A stretch of 33,529 nt of DNA, taken from the NCBI RefSeq assembly GCF_019303475.1, contig NZ_JABLSI010000051.1, forward strand, positions 1 to 33,529, in the 5' to 3' direction. The position numbers were made by a program, and so were the translations under genes. The DNA comes from Streptomyces sp. JJ38 (GTDB lineage: Bacteria > Actinomycetota > Actinomycetes > Streptomycetales > Streptomycetaceae). Below the pieces are notes generated by a model, which saw only the letters and a list, made by a program, of their open reading frames with translations, was not told the DNA's origin and searched no databases. This document shows, piece after piece, positions 7,982 through 15,914 of the stretch; the stretch's first letter is position 1; every line of letters starts with the position of its first letter.

Positions 7982-8360
7982 CCGCGGGCCACACCATCAG
8001 CACCGGCCGGCGGACGATCGCGATCAGCCCCGCGTGGACCGGCCGGACCACCCCGACCGGCTCAGCGTCGACCTCGACCTGCCGGGTGACGACTTCGCGG
8101 CCGTGCGGCGGGCGGAGCGCTGGCTGCGCGAGCTGCTGACGGAACCGGGGCTCCCGTCCCGGGTGATGTCCACCGGCTCGCGCGGGCTGCACGTCCTCGT
8201 GCCCCTCGACCGGCGCGCCGACTCCGACGCCGTCCGCCCGCGCCGCCGCCCGTCGGCCGGCCCGGCTGCGGGCGGACGGCCGAGCGGAACCGATTCGGCA
8301 CCCGCACCGCGTGGTGGCGGCCGTGGCGGCGTGTCCGGGGTCATGATGCTGGTGGGCTGA
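7978..8360 (+). pseudogene. Remnant of LigD polymerase/primase domain
   Basis: Two pieces of a LigD polymerase (AEP-type) domain lie in different frames. The first (7978 to about 8028) reads ITAGHTISTGRRTIAIS, like the usual N-terminus, but its first codon is ATA rather than ATG. The second (about 8029-8360) reads RPDHPDRLSVDLDLPGDDF and MSTGSRGLHVLVPLDRR, which are the catalytic DxD and TGSxGxH motifs. About 100 residues that normally separate them are missing, and the join is frame-shifted. After DAVRP the sequence loses similarity and becomes low-complexity up to a TGA at 8358-8360. In many actinobacteria this gene stands next to the ligase, as here. It cannot encode a working polymerase unless sequence errors are involved. 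Confidence 0.8.
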
Positions 8361-8376
8361 CGAGGGAGGCTGCGCC

Positions 8377-11217
8377 GTGCTGGTCCTGCTCGCCGTGCAC
8401 GCGGCGGCGGCAGTCGCGATGCCGTGGTACGCGCGGTGGCTGGGCCGTGACGTCTGGCTCCTCGCCGCCTGCGTCCCCCTCGCCGTCGTCGTCTGGGCGA
8501 CCGTCAGGTCCGCCGGTGTGCTGGGCGGGACGCCCGTCGGGGAGTCCGTGGCCTGGGCCCCCGCGCTCGGCCTGGAGCTGCGGTTCCGGCTGGACACCCT
8601 GGCGCTGCTGATGGTGTGGGTGATCGGGAGCGTGGGCGCGGCCGTGCTCGTCTACTCGCGCTACCACCTGCCCCGCGACCCGGGGCGCGCGGCCGGGCTC
8701 CTGCTCGCGTTCGCCGGGGCGATGACGGGCCTCGTGCTGGCCGACAACCTGTTCCTGCTCTACGTCTTCTGGGAACTGACGACGATCGCCTCCTTCCTCC
8801 TGATCGCCGGCCGGGGGGAACAGGCCGTGCGGCGACGGGCGGCGCGGCAGGCGCTCCTGGTCACCACCTCCGGCGGACTGCTGATGCTGCTGGGGTTCGT
8901 GCTGCTCGGGCAGGCCGCGGGCGGCTACGGCGTCGCGAGCCTGGTGGCGGAGCCGCCGCGGGGCGGCGCGGTGACGGCGGCCGTGGTGCTGGTGCTCGTC
9001 GGGGCGTTCGCCAAGTCGGCGCAGATGCCGCTGCACGGCTGGCTCCCGGCCGCCATGGTCGCGCCCACGCCCGTCAGCGCGTTCCTGCACGCCGCGGCCA
9101 TGGTGAAGGCGGGCGTCTACCTCGTCGCCCGGCTGGCGCCCGGTCTGGCGGAGGTCGGCCCCTGGCGGCCCATGGTGTTCACGGTCGGCCTCGTCAGCCT
9201 GGTGCTCGGAGCCCGGCGCGCGTTGCGCGAGACCGACCTCAAACGGCTGCTGGCCTACGGCACCATCAGCGAACTGGGGCTCCTCGTCGTGCTGCTGGGG
9301 GCCGGTACCCGGACGGCGGCGCTGGCCGGAGAGGTCATGCTGCTGGCGCACGCGATGTTCAAGGCGGCGCTCTTCCTGGTCGTCGGGCTCTGGGACCACC
9401 ACCTCGGCAGCCGGGACCTGCGCGAACTCTCCGGCGCCGCGAGGACGCTGCCGACGGTGGCCGTGGTCGCCGTCGTCGCCGCGGCCTCCATGGCCGGGGT
9501 ACCGCCCGCGCTCGGCTTCCTCGGCAAGGAGGCGGCCTACGAGGCGTTCGTCCACGGCGGGCTCGCGGCGGACCCGCTGGTGCTCACCGGCGTGGTGGCG
9601 GGCTCGGCCCTGACGGTCGCCTACGCGATCCGCTTCCTGCGGGGCGCCTTCGGCGGCGCCGCGGAGCCACGGGACCGCGGCGCCGCCGCCGGATACGTGG
9701 CACCGGCGGCACTGCTGTCCGTCGCCGGACTCGCCACCGGCCTCTGGTACGGCGGCACCCAGGCCGCCGTCGCCCCCTACGCCGACGCGTATCCGGCCGG
9801 GCCGGGGAAGCCGTACGAGCTCGCGCTGTGGCACGGGCCGACCGCGGCAGCCGGTCTGTCCGTGCTCACCCTGACGCTCGGCGGGCTCGGCTATCTCCTC
9901 CTCGGCCGGTCCGGGCTGCGCCCCGGTGCCGCCGCGCCCCGCGCCCGGCTGCCCGACGTCCAGCGCCTCCAGGAGCGGGCCGTCGCCGGGCTGGACCGGA
10001 CGGCCGCCGGGCTGACCCGGCACACCGAGGTCGGCTCCCTGCCCGTCTACCTGACCGTGCTGCTGATCACGGTGGTGCTCGTCCCCGGGGTGACCCTGAT
10101 CCGCCGACTGCCGCCACTGGACGCCCCGAGGCCGTGGGCGGTGGGCCTTGAGGTGCCGGTGGCCGCCGTCATCCTGGCCGCGACGGTCGCCGTGGTCGTC
10201 ACCCGCCGTCGGCTGACGGGCATTCTGCTGGCCGGCGCGGTGGGCTACGGCGTCGCGACGCTCTTCCTCCTCTACGGCGCCCCCGACCTGGCGCTCACCC
10301 AGTTCCTGGTGGAGACGATGACCCTGGTCGTGGTCGTCCTCGTGCTGCGTCGGCTGCCCCCGCGGTTCACCCCCGGACGCACCGCCCGGCGGGCCCGTGC
10401 CGCACGGGCCGCCGCCGCTGCGGCCGTGGGCTGCCTCGTCGGCGGGCTCGCGCTGCTGGCGACGTCGGCGCGGACGGCCCCCGCACCCGCGGGCGCCTAC
10501 CTGCGCCGCCTGGCCGAGACCGGGGCGGAGAACGCGGTCAACGCGATCATCGTCGACTTCCGTGCCCTGGACACCATCGGCGAGGTGTCCGTGCTGCTCG
10601 TCACCTCGATCGGCGTGGTGAGCCTCGTCCGGCTCTGGAGCCGGGGCGCTCCGCAGCGGCGCGAGCCGAACGCCGACGACAAGCCGTTGTCCCCCATGGC
10701 GCACGAGGACGAGCCGCGCGAGCGGTGGCTGCCCGGCGCCGACGAGAGGCCCGGAGGGGAGCGCTCCGTGCTGCTCGAAGTGATCACCCGGCTGCTCTTC
10801 CCCTCGGCGCTCGTGCTCTCGCTGTTCCTGCTCTTCTCGGGCCACTACGGCCCCGGCGGCGGCTTCGCCGGCGGGCTCGTCGCCGGACAGGCGTTCGTGC
10901 TGCGGTACCTGGTGGGCGGCCGGGCGGACCTCGGCGCCGCGTCCCCCGTGGGGGCCGGACAGCTCGCCGGCGGCGGGCTGGCGCTGATGGCCGGGCTCGG
11001 GCTGCTGCCGAGACTTTTCGGCGGTGAGCCGCTGTCCAGCGCGCTGCCGACCGCCCGGCTGCCCTGGATCGGCGAAGTCCACTTCTCCACCAGCGTGTTC
11101 TTCGACGTCGGCGTCTACCTGCTGGTCGTCGGCGTCACGCTCAAGCTGCTCTCGGCCGTCGGGGTGAGCCTGGACCGGGCCCCCGAGGCCGAGCGGACGG
11201 GAGGGAGCCGCTCGTGA
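8377..11217 (+). CDS. mrpA: Mrp Na+/H+ antiporter subunit A fused to subunit B
   Basis: This 946-residue membrane protein is the large subunit of an Mrp-type cation/proton antiporter, which exports Na+ or other cations in exchange for protons. The first about 480 residues are NuoL-like, with LYVFWELTTIASFLL (conserved Glu) and KSAQMPLHGWLPAAM followed by HAAAMVKAG (conserved Lys). Later come an MbhD-like part (GVATLFLLYGAPDLALTQFL, about 620-650), an MbhE-like part (NAVNAIIVDFRALDTIGEVS, about 715-745) and an MrpB part from about residue 797 (FLLFSGHYGPGGGFAGGLVA). There is no separate mrpB gene, so A and B are fused, as in many actinobacteria and in MnhA/B-type systems. The GTG at 8377 has GAGGGAGG upstream. 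It heads a six-gene overlapping operon. Confidence 0.95.
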   Translation: MLVLLAVHAAAAVAMPWYARWLGRDVWLLAACVPLAVVVWATVRSAGVLGGTPVGESVAWAPALGLELRFRLDTLALLMVWVIGSVGAAVLVYSRYHLPRDPGRAAGLLLAFAGAMTGLVLADNLFLLYVFWELTTIASFLLIAGRGEQAVRRRAARQALLVTTSGGLLMLLGFVLLGQAAGGYGVASLVAEPPRGGAVTAAVVLVLVGAFAKSAQMPLHGWLPAAMVAPTPVSAFLHAAAMVKAGVYLVARLAPGLAEVGPWRPMVFTVGLVSLVLGARRALRETDLKRLLAYGTISELGLLVVLLGAGTRTAALAGEVMLLAHAMFKAALFLVVGLWDHHLGSRDLRELSGAARTLPTVAVVAVVAAASMAGVPPALGFLGKEAAYEAFVHGGLAADPLVLTGVVAGSALTVAYAIRFLRGAFGGAAEPRDRGAAAGYVAPAALLSVAGLATGLWYGGTQAAVAPYADAYPAGPGKPYELALWHGPTAAAGLSVLTLTLGGLGYLLLGRSGLRPGAAAPRARLPDVQRLQERAVAGLDRTAAGLTRHTEVGSLPVYLTVLLITVVLVPGVTLIRRLPPLDAPRPWAVGLEVPVAAVILAATVAVVVTRRRLTGILLAGAVGYGVATLFLLYGAPDLALTQFLVETMTLVVVVLVLRRLPPRFTPGRTARRARAARAAAAAAVGCLVGGLALLATSARTAPAPAGAYLRRLAETGAENAVNAIIVDFRALDTIGEVSVLLVTSIGVVSLVRLWSRGAPQRREPNADDKPLSPMAHEDEPRERWLPGADERPGGERSVLLEVITRLLFPSALVLSLFLLFSGHYGPGGGFAGGLVAGQAFVLRYLVGGRADLGAASPVGAGQLAGGGLALMAGLGLLPRLFGGEPLSSALPTARLPWIGEVHFSTSVFFDVGVYLLVVGVTLKLLSAVGVSLDRAPEAERTGGSRS

Positions 11218-11645
11218 GCACGCTCGACATGACGATGGCCGCCGTCGTCGGCGGACTGTTCGCGGCCGGCTTCTACCTGATGCTCCAACGCTCGCTGATG
11301 CGCATCGTCCTGGGGTTCATCGTGCTCGGCCACGGCACCAACCTGCTCCTGCTCGTCGCCGGAGGACCGCCCGGGCGCCCGCCCGTCGTCCAGGGGGGCG
11401 CCGGCGGGCCGGGCAGCCCCGAGGCCACCGCCGAGTACGCCGACCCGCTGCCTCAGGCCATGGCCCTGACCTCGATCGTCATCACCTTCGGGCTCACCGC
11501 CTTCCTCCTCGCGCTGGCCTACCGCTCCTGGCTGATCTCCGGCCACGACGAGGTCCGGGACGACGTGGGGGACCGGCTCATCGGCACCCCGCGGGCTCGC
11601 AGAGCTGCCGCGGAGGACCGGGACGCCCCCGAGGAGGCCCGGTGA
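11214..11645 (+). CDS. mrpC: Mrp antiporter subunit C (NuoK-like)
   Basis: This 143-residue integral membrane subunit is homologous to NuoK of complex I and is needed for antiporter assembly. Three hydrophobic helices are visible (about 8-28, 31-48 and 81-102). The motif SLMRIVLGFIVLGHGTNLLLL is typical of MrpC. A Gly/Pro-rich loop (about 49-72) separates helices 2 and 3, and the C-terminal tail is charged and cytoplasmic. The GTG start overlaps the mrpA stop by 4 nt, and the stop overlaps mrpD by 4 nt. Confidence 0.93.
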   Translation: MSTLDMTMAAVVGGLFAAGFYLMLQRSLMRIVLGFIVLGHGTNLLLLVAGGPPGRPPVVQGGAGGPGSPEATAEYADPLPQAMALTSIVITFGLTAFLLALAYRSWLISGHDEVRDDVGDRLIGTPRARRAAAEDRDAPEEAR

Positions 11646-13192
11646 CCAGCGTGCTCCCGGCCCTCCCCGTCCTGCTCCCGCTGCTCGCCGCGTGCGCCGC
11701 CGTCGCCGGGCTCCGGGGCGCCCCCATGCGGCTGCTGGCCGTGGGAGCCCTCACCGCCGTGCTGGCCGCCTCGGCCACGCTGCTGGTCCGCTCCGACGCC
11801 CACGGCCCCGTCGTCCTGCACGCCGGGGGCTGGCCCCCGCCGCTCGGCATCGCTCTCGTCGCCGACCGGCTGTCCGCCCTGCTGCTCACCGTCTCCGTCC
11901 TGGTCGCCCTCGCCGTCCTGCTGTTCGCCATCGGGCAGGGCATCACCGAGGACCGCCCCGGCACCGCCGCCGTCCTGCACCCCGCCTACCAGGTCCTGGT
12001 GGCCGGGATCGCGCTCGCCTACCTCTCGGGCGACCTGTTCAACCTCTTCGTCGCCTTCGAGGTCATGCTGGGCGCGTCCTACGTGCTCATCACCATGGAC
12101 GGCGGCGCCCTGCGCACCCAGGCGGGCATGACCTACACGGTGGTCAGCCTCACCTCCTCGCTGCTGCTCCTCACCACCACCGCGCTGCTGTACGCGGCGA
12201 CCGGAACGGTGACGCTCGCCCAGCTCACCGAGCGCGTGGCCGGGCTCCCGGAGGGCCTGCGCGGCGCGCTGGGCCTGCTGTTGCTCACCGTCTTCGGGAT
12301 CAAGGCAGCGGTGGTTCCGCTGCACTTCTGGCTGCCGGACAGCTACCCGACGGCACCGGCCCCGATCACCGCCGTCTTCGCCGCGCTGCTGACCAAGGTC
12401 GGGATGTACGCGCTGCTGCGCACGCAGACCCTCGTCTTCCCCCGCGAGGGGGTGTGGCCGCTGCTGGCGGTGGTGGCCATCACGACCATGCTCACGGGCA
12501 TCCTCGGCGCCATCGCCCAGGACGACGTCAACCGGCTGCTGTCCTTCGCCCTGGTGAGCCACATCGGGTTCATGCTCTTCGGGCTCGCGCTGTTCGACGT
12601 GCCGGGGCTCACGGGCACCCTCCTGTACATGGTCCACCACATCCTGGTGCAGGCCGCGCTGTTCCTCGCCGCCGCCCTGGCGGTCCGTCAGACGGGCACC
12701 ACGGCCCTGCACCGGATGCGCGCCCGGGCCGGCCCCGCCGCGTCGGTGGCCGCCCTGTTCGGGCTGGCGGCGATGAGCCTGGCCGGCGTCCCGCCCTTCT
12801 CCGGCTTCGTGGCGAAGCTCGCGCTGCTGCGGGCGGGCGCCGAGAGCGGGGGCGCCGGCTACGCCCTCTCCGGGGCGGCGCTGCTCACCAGCTTGTTGAC
12901 GCTCTACGCCATGGTCAAGATCTGGAACGCCGCCTTCGGCACCGGGCCACCGCTCCAGGGCGACTCCGCCCTGGCCGGACCGGCGCCCGCCCCCGGCCAC
13001 GCCCGCCCCACACGGTCCCCGCGCCGCCGGGGCTCCCTGCTCATGCTCGGGACGACGGCCGGGATGGCGCTCACCGGCGTGCTCGTCGCCGTCCTCGCCG
13101 AGCCGCTGACCCGGGTCGGGGAACAGGCGGCCGAGGACCTGTTGCGGCCCGAGGCGTACCGGAACGCCGTCCTCCCCGGGGAGGACGGATGA
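11642..13192 (+). CDS. mrpD: Mrp antiporter subunit D (NuoN/M-like)
   Basis: This 516-residue protein is the second large channel-like subunit of the Mrp antiporter, homologous to NuoM/NuoN. About 14 hydrophobic helices are visible. Conserved features are the Glu in NLFVAFEVMLGASYVLI (helix 5), the Lys in FGIKAAVVPLHFWLPDSY and the following segment APITAVFAALLTKVGMYAL with a second Lys. GVPPFSGFVAKLAL near residue 380 is also standard. A loop rich in Pro, Ala and Arg lies at about 440-460. Start and stop overlap the neighbouring genes by 4 nt each. Confidence 0.95.
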   Translation: MTSVLPALPVLLPLLAACAAVAGLRGAPMRLLAVGALTAVLAASATLLVRSDAHGPVVLHAGGWPPPLGIALVADRLSALLLTVSVLVALAVLLFAIGQGITEDRPGTAAVLHPAYQVLVAGIALAYLSGDLFNLFVAFEVMLGASYVLITMDGGALRTQAGMTYTVVSLTSSLLLLTTTALLYAATGTVTLAQLTERVAGLPEGLRGALGLLLLTVFGIKAAVVPLHFWLPDSYPTAPAPITAVFAALLTKVGMYALLRTQTLVFPREGVWPLLAVVAITTMLTGILGAIAQDDVNRLLSFALVSHIGFMLFGLALFDVPGLTGTLLYMVHHILVQAALFLAAALAVRQTGTTALHRMRARAGPAASVAALFGLAAMSLAGVPPFSGFVAKLALLRAGAESGGAGYALSGAALLTSLLTLYAMVKIWNAAFGTGPPLQGDSALAGPAPAPGHARPTRSPRRRGSLLMLGTTAGMALTGVLVAVLAEPLTRVGEQAAEDLLRPEAYRNAVLPGEDG

Positions 13193-13725
13193 GCCTGCGC
13201 GACCGGGTCCCGCGTCTCGCCCGCCACGGCTGGACGGTCGGCTGGCTCTGGCTGGTCTGGGTGGCGCTGTGGGGATCGCTGAGCGCTCCGGTGCTCGCCT
13301 CCGGCGGCCTGGTGGCGCTGGGGATCGTGCTGGTGTTCCGGCTCCCCCCGGTGACGACCGCCGCCGTGCGCCCGGCGCGCGTCGTCCTGCTGGTGGGCCA
13401 TCTGTTGCTGAGTGCGATCGGCGCGGCGGCGGTGATCGCCTGGGAGGCGGTACGGCACGGTCCGCGCACCCACGTGGCGATCGTCGAGGTGCCACTGCGC
13501 GCCGACACGGACCTGCTGGTGACCCTCGTGGCGAACCTGACGACCCTGACGCCCGGCACCCTCGTCCTGGAGATCGACCGGGGCCGCCGCACGCTCTACG
13601 TACACGCCCTCCCGGTGCGGGACGCCGCCGGCGCGGAACGCGTCCGGCGGCGGGTGCGCTCCGTCGACCTGCGGGTCGTGCGGGCCCTGGGACGGCGACC
13701 CGAGGCAGCGGAGGAGACGCCGTGA
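13189..13725 (+). CDS. mrpE: Mrp antiporter subunit E
   Basis: This 178-residue protein is the MrpE/MnhE subunit. It has hydrophobic helices in its first half (about 15-50 and 63-85) and a soluble C-terminal part. The pattern VPLRADTDLLVTLVANLTTL TPGTLVLEID, followed by LYVHAL, is characteristic of the family. The ATG at 13189 sits in an ATGA overlap with the end of mrpD, preceded by GGGGAGG. The last about 15 residues are charged and variable. Confidence 0.92.
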   Translation: MSLRDRVPRLARHGWTVGWLWLVWVALWGSLSAPVLASGGLVALGIVLVFRLPPVTTAAVRPARVVLLVGHLLLSAIGAAAVIAWEAVRHGPRTHVAIVEVPLRADTDLLVTLVANLTTLTPGTLVLEIDRGRRTLYVHALPVRDAAGAERVRRRVRSVDLRVVRALGRRPEAAEETP

Positions 13726-13988
13726 CCGTGTTCTACACCCTCGCGATGGCCCTGCTCGCCGTGGCCGGGGGGCTGACCGTGGTGCGGCTCCTGCGCGGCC
13801 CCGGCGCCCTGGACCGGATCGTGGCCCTGGACGCGCTGGTCACCATGATCGTCGCGGGCATGGCCGTCCATCTCGCGGCGCACGGGGAGGCGTCCGTCCT
13901 TCCGCTGCTGCTCGTCCTGTCCCTGTTGGCGTTCATCGGTTCGGTGACCGCGGCCCACGTCATCGAGAAGAAGGAGCGCATCCGGTGA
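13722..13988 (+). CDS. mrpF: Mrp antiporter subunit F
   Basis: This 88-residue subunit is almost entirely membrane helices (about 3-22, 35-54 and 58-80). The segment VRLLRGPGALDRIVALDALV is the MrpF/MnhF signature. The protein ends in a short charged tail (EKKERIR). The GTG start overlaps mrpE and the stop overlaps mrpG, both by 4 nt, so it is translated as part of the operon. Confidence 0.92.
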   Translation: MTVFYTLAMALLAVAGGLTVVRLLRGPGALDRIVALDALVTMIVAGMAVHLAAHGEASVLPLLLVLSLLAFIGSVTAAHVIEKKERIR

Positions 13989-14431
13989 GCTTCGTGCTCG
14001 ACGTCGCCAGCATCGTGCTGGTGCTCGCCGGTGTCCTGTTCTGCCTGCTCGCCGCGGTCGGCCTGCTGCGCTTCCCCGACACCTCCACGCGGCTGCACGC
14101 CGCCGCGAAGGCCCAGACCGTCGGCGTCCTGCTCACCCTGAACGGCGCCGCGTTCCAGGTGCCCGCGGGCGATGTCCCGACACTGCTGCTCGTCGCGCTG
14201 TTCCAGTTCGCCACCGTGCCGGTGACCGCGCAGATCGTGGGGCGCACGTCCTATCGCGTCAGGGAGCTGGACCGCGACAGGGTCTCCCGCGACGAACTCG
14301 CCGGCCACCTGAGGGAGCGCCCGGCCCCGGACCACGACGCGGACGACGGCGCAGGCAACGGATCGGGCGGCGGATCGGGCAGCGGCACGGACGACGGACC
14401 GGGCAACGGCACGGATATGCCCGGCTCCTGA
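13985..14431 (+). CDS. mrpG: Mrp antiporter subunit G
   Basis: This 148-residue protein is the last Mrp subunit (PhaG/MnhG family). Three helices are visible in the first about 90 residues, with the conserved motif GLLRFPDTSTRLHAAAKAQT between helices 1 and 2. The C-terminal about 35 residues are Gly-, Asp- and Ser-rich with GSG/DDG repeats and should be a disordered acidic tail; the usual family protein is shorter. It starts in a 4-nt overlap with mrpF and is followed by a strong hairpin that ends the operon. Confidence 0.92.
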   Translation: MSFVLDVASIVLVLAGVLFCLLAAVGLLRFPDTSTRLHAAAKAQTVGVLLTLNGAAFQVPAGDVPTLLLVALFQFATVPVTAQIVGRTSYRVRELDRDRVSRDELAGHLRERPAPDHDADDGAGNGSGGGSGSGTDDGPGNGTDMPGS

Positions 14432-14441
14432 CGCCGCCTCC

Positions 14442-14468
14442 GCGACGCCCCGGCCGGGGCGCGGTCGC
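14442..14468. terminator. Bidirectional terminator between mrpG and rheA
   Basis: Between two convergent genes lies a 16-nt perfect palindrome (CGCCCCGG / CCGGGGCG, 14446-14461). It is flanked by GCGA on the left and TCGC on the right, which extend the stem with a small bulge. It begins 11 nt after the mrpG stop and ends 25 nt before the rheA stop, so it could end both transcripts. No T-run is present. Confidence 0.6.
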
Positions 14469-14493
14469 CGGGGCCACCGTGCCCGTGTGGTGG

Positions 14494-15243
14494 TTACGGC
14501 GCCTGTGGGTCTCCGGCCGCCCCCCGGCCGTCGTCACTGTCCCGGCGCAGCGCGTCGACCTGGCCGGTCAGGGTCTCCACCCGGGCGGCGAGGTGCGGAT
14601 GCCGGGGCAGCAGATGGGAGTGGGTGGCCGCGAGAGGGCCGAGGAGACCTGCGGCGTCGTCGTGTGCGAGCGCTCCGGTGAGACGGGCCAGGACCTGCCG
14701 CGCGGGGTCGGGAAGGTCGGTGAGCCCGGTGATCTGCCCGGCGAGGCTGCGCAGATCGGCGGCGTTCCCCCGGGCCCAGGCCGTGACGGTGCGGTCGGCC
14801 GCCCGGCGGTCGCGCGTGGCGCGCACGCGCTGCTCTCCGGTGCTTCCGGCGGCGCCCGGGCGGACCCTCAGATACCGGCGCTCGGCGGCCTGCCGACTGG
14901 CGACGCCGAGTGGATGAGCCAGCTCGGCCCAGCTCGCCCCCGCCCCGCGCGCCGCCTCGATGAGCGCGGGCTCCCACGTGGCCAGCCGTTCCCGCAGCTC
15001 CCGCAGGAGCAGCAGGGCAGCCAGCGCCTGCTCGGGATCCCCCTGCTCGCCCCCGGGGCCCCCGGGGCCTCCGGGGCCTCGGGGCGCTTCCGCCCGGGAG
15101 GCCGTGGCCGTCCCGTCGCCGCTGCCGTGGGCGGTGCGGACGGCGCGGTCGATGGCGGACAGGGCCGCCTCGGCGGCAGCCAGGGACAGGTGGGGGGCCT
15201 CGCCGTGCGGGCGGTCCGGGCCGGATCGGTCCGCTGCGCTCAT
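14494..15243 (-). CDS. rheA: RheA-like repressor of hsp18
   Basis: This 249-residue protein lies directly upstream of, and divergent from, hsp18. That is the arrangement of rheA (orfY) in Streptomyces albus, where RheA represses hsp18 and senses temperature. A predicted helix-turn-helix lies at about 100-127 (GASWAELAHPLGVASRQAAE). The N-terminal region contains a Gly/Pro triplet run (GPGGPGGPGG, about 56-65) that is probably a flexible linker and a possible slippage site. The C-terminal half is helical with no known domain that I recognise. The ATG at 15243 has AAGGAGA upstream at good spacing. The shared promoter region holds two inverted repeats like the RheA operator, so repression of hsp18 and self-control are likely. 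The name is inferred from position, size and operator. Confidence 0.75.
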   Translation of the reverse strand: MSAADRSGPDRPHGEAPHLSLAAAEAALSAIDRAVRTAHGSGDGTATASRAEAPRGPGGPGGPGGEQGDPEQALAALLLLRELRERLATWEPALIEAARGAGASWAELAHPLGVASRQAAERRYLRVRPGAAGSTGEQRVRATRDRRAADRTVTAWARGNAADLRSLAGQITGLTDLPDPARQVLARLTGALAHDDAAGLLGPLAATHSHLLPRHPHLAARVETLTGQVDALRRDSDDGRGAAGDPQAP

Positions 15244-15297
15244 GGACGTCTCCTTCGGCGGTTCGGGCAGAGCGGTGGCACGCTAGCGCGCGATCCA

Positions 15298-15316
15298 CGT
15301 CATCGGTTCGTTGACA
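15298..15316. promoter_or_regulatory. Putative RheA operator 1 (overlaps hsp18 -35)
   Basis: CGTCATC-GGTTC-GTTGACA is an inverted repeat that matches the RheA operator as I recall it (TGTCATC-N5-GATGACA) with one mismatch in each half. Its right half contains the TTGACA hexamer at 15311-15316, a perfect -35 box reading toward hsp18. Binding here would block RNA polymerase. Confidence 0.6.
15311..15316 (+). promoter_or_regulatory. Candidate -35 box of the hsp18 promoter
   Basis: TTGACA is the consensus vegetative -35 hexamer, read toward hsp18. A -10 element at 17-18 nt spacing (around 15334-15340, inside operator 2) is weak, so the exact start site is uncertain. Confidence 0.5.
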
Positions 15317-15324
15317 CCTTCAGT

Positions 15325-15343
15325 TGTCGTCTTTCCGATGACA
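15325..15343. promoter_or_regulatory. Putative RheA operator 2
   Basis: TGTCGTC-TTTCC-GATGACA matches the recalled RheA operator with a single mismatch and perfect 5-nt spacing. It covers the region expected to hold the hsp18 -10 box. Its centre is 27 bp from the centre of operator 1. Confidence 0.7.
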
Positions 15344-15403
15344 TGGTACAAGAGAGGCAGACCCAGCGCATTGGCACTCTTGTCCGTGATGGAGGTGTAC
15401 GTG

Positions 15404-15832
15404 ATGTTGATGCGCACCGATCCCTTCCGCGAGCTCGACCGGCTCACCCAGCAGTTCCTGGACACCAGCGGTACCTGGTCCCGGCCCTCCGCGATGCCGA
15501 TGGACGCCTACCGCGAGGGCGACGAGTACGTGATCGCCCTGGACGTGCCGGGCGTCAGCCCCGACGCCATCGACGTGGACGTCGAACGCAACATGCTGAC
15601 GGTCAAGGCCGAGCGGCGTCCGGGAGTGAAGGCCGAGGACGTTCAGATGGAGCTCTCCGAGCGCCCCCTCGGCGTCTTCTCCCGCCAGGTGATGCTGGCC
15701 GACACCCTCGACACCGAACGCATCAGCGCCGACTACGACGCCGGCGTGCTCACGCTGCGCATCCCGATCGCCGAACGGGCCAAGCCGCGCAAGATCGCCA
15801 TCGGCGGCGGCCGCAGGGAGATCCGCGGCTGA
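15404..15832 (+). CDS. hsp18: Small heat-shock protein Hsp18 (Hsp20/alpha-crystallin family)
   Basis: This 142-residue ATP-independent chaperone binds unfolding proteins during heat stress. It begins MLMRTDPFRELDRL, as in Streptomyces Hsp18 proteins, and has an alpha-crystallin domain at about 35-130 (AYREGDEYVIALDVPGVSPD, ERNMLTVKAERRPG, ADYDAGVLTLRIPIAERAKP). The conserved A-x-x-x-x-G-V-L motif and the IPI motif that docks neighbouring subunits are present. The ATG at 15404 was chosen with GGAGG 8 nt upstream; GTG at 15401 and ATG at 15410 are alternatives. It is controlled by the two putative RheA operators upstream. A DUF2267 gene follows 82 nt later. Confidence 0.95.
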   Translation: MLMRTDPFRELDRLTQQFLDTSGTWSRPSAMPMDAYREGDEYVIALDVPGVSPDAIDVDVERNMLTVKAERRPGVKAEDVQMELSERPLGVFSRQVMLADTLDTERISADYDAGVLTLRIPIAERAKPRKIAIGGGRREIRG

Positions 15833-15914
15833 GACCGGCGCCGCGGCGGTGCGAGAACCCAGCCGGAGGGCGGGGCCGCGCTTCCCCGCCCTCCCGTCCC
15901 GCGAGGGAGGAGTG

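Noticed and set aside
7788..8360. A single intact gene running from inside the ligase to 8360
   Set aside because: Its first 60 codons overlap the ligase in another frame and are nonsense; only the part after about 8029 resembles LigD polymerase.
8341..11082. Long minus-strand open frame (over 900 codons) opposite mrpA
   Set aside because: Composition is Gly/Gln/Arg/His-rich with no motif, while the plus strand encodes a clear membrane subunit.
11519..13495. Long minus-strand open frame opposite mrpD and mrpE
   Set aside because: Same shadow effect; no recognisable domain and it runs across three real genes.
15060..15085. Short tandem repeat in rheA as a mobile or regulatory repeat
   Set aside because: It encodes a Gly/Pro triplet run inside the protein and is best explained as a linker.
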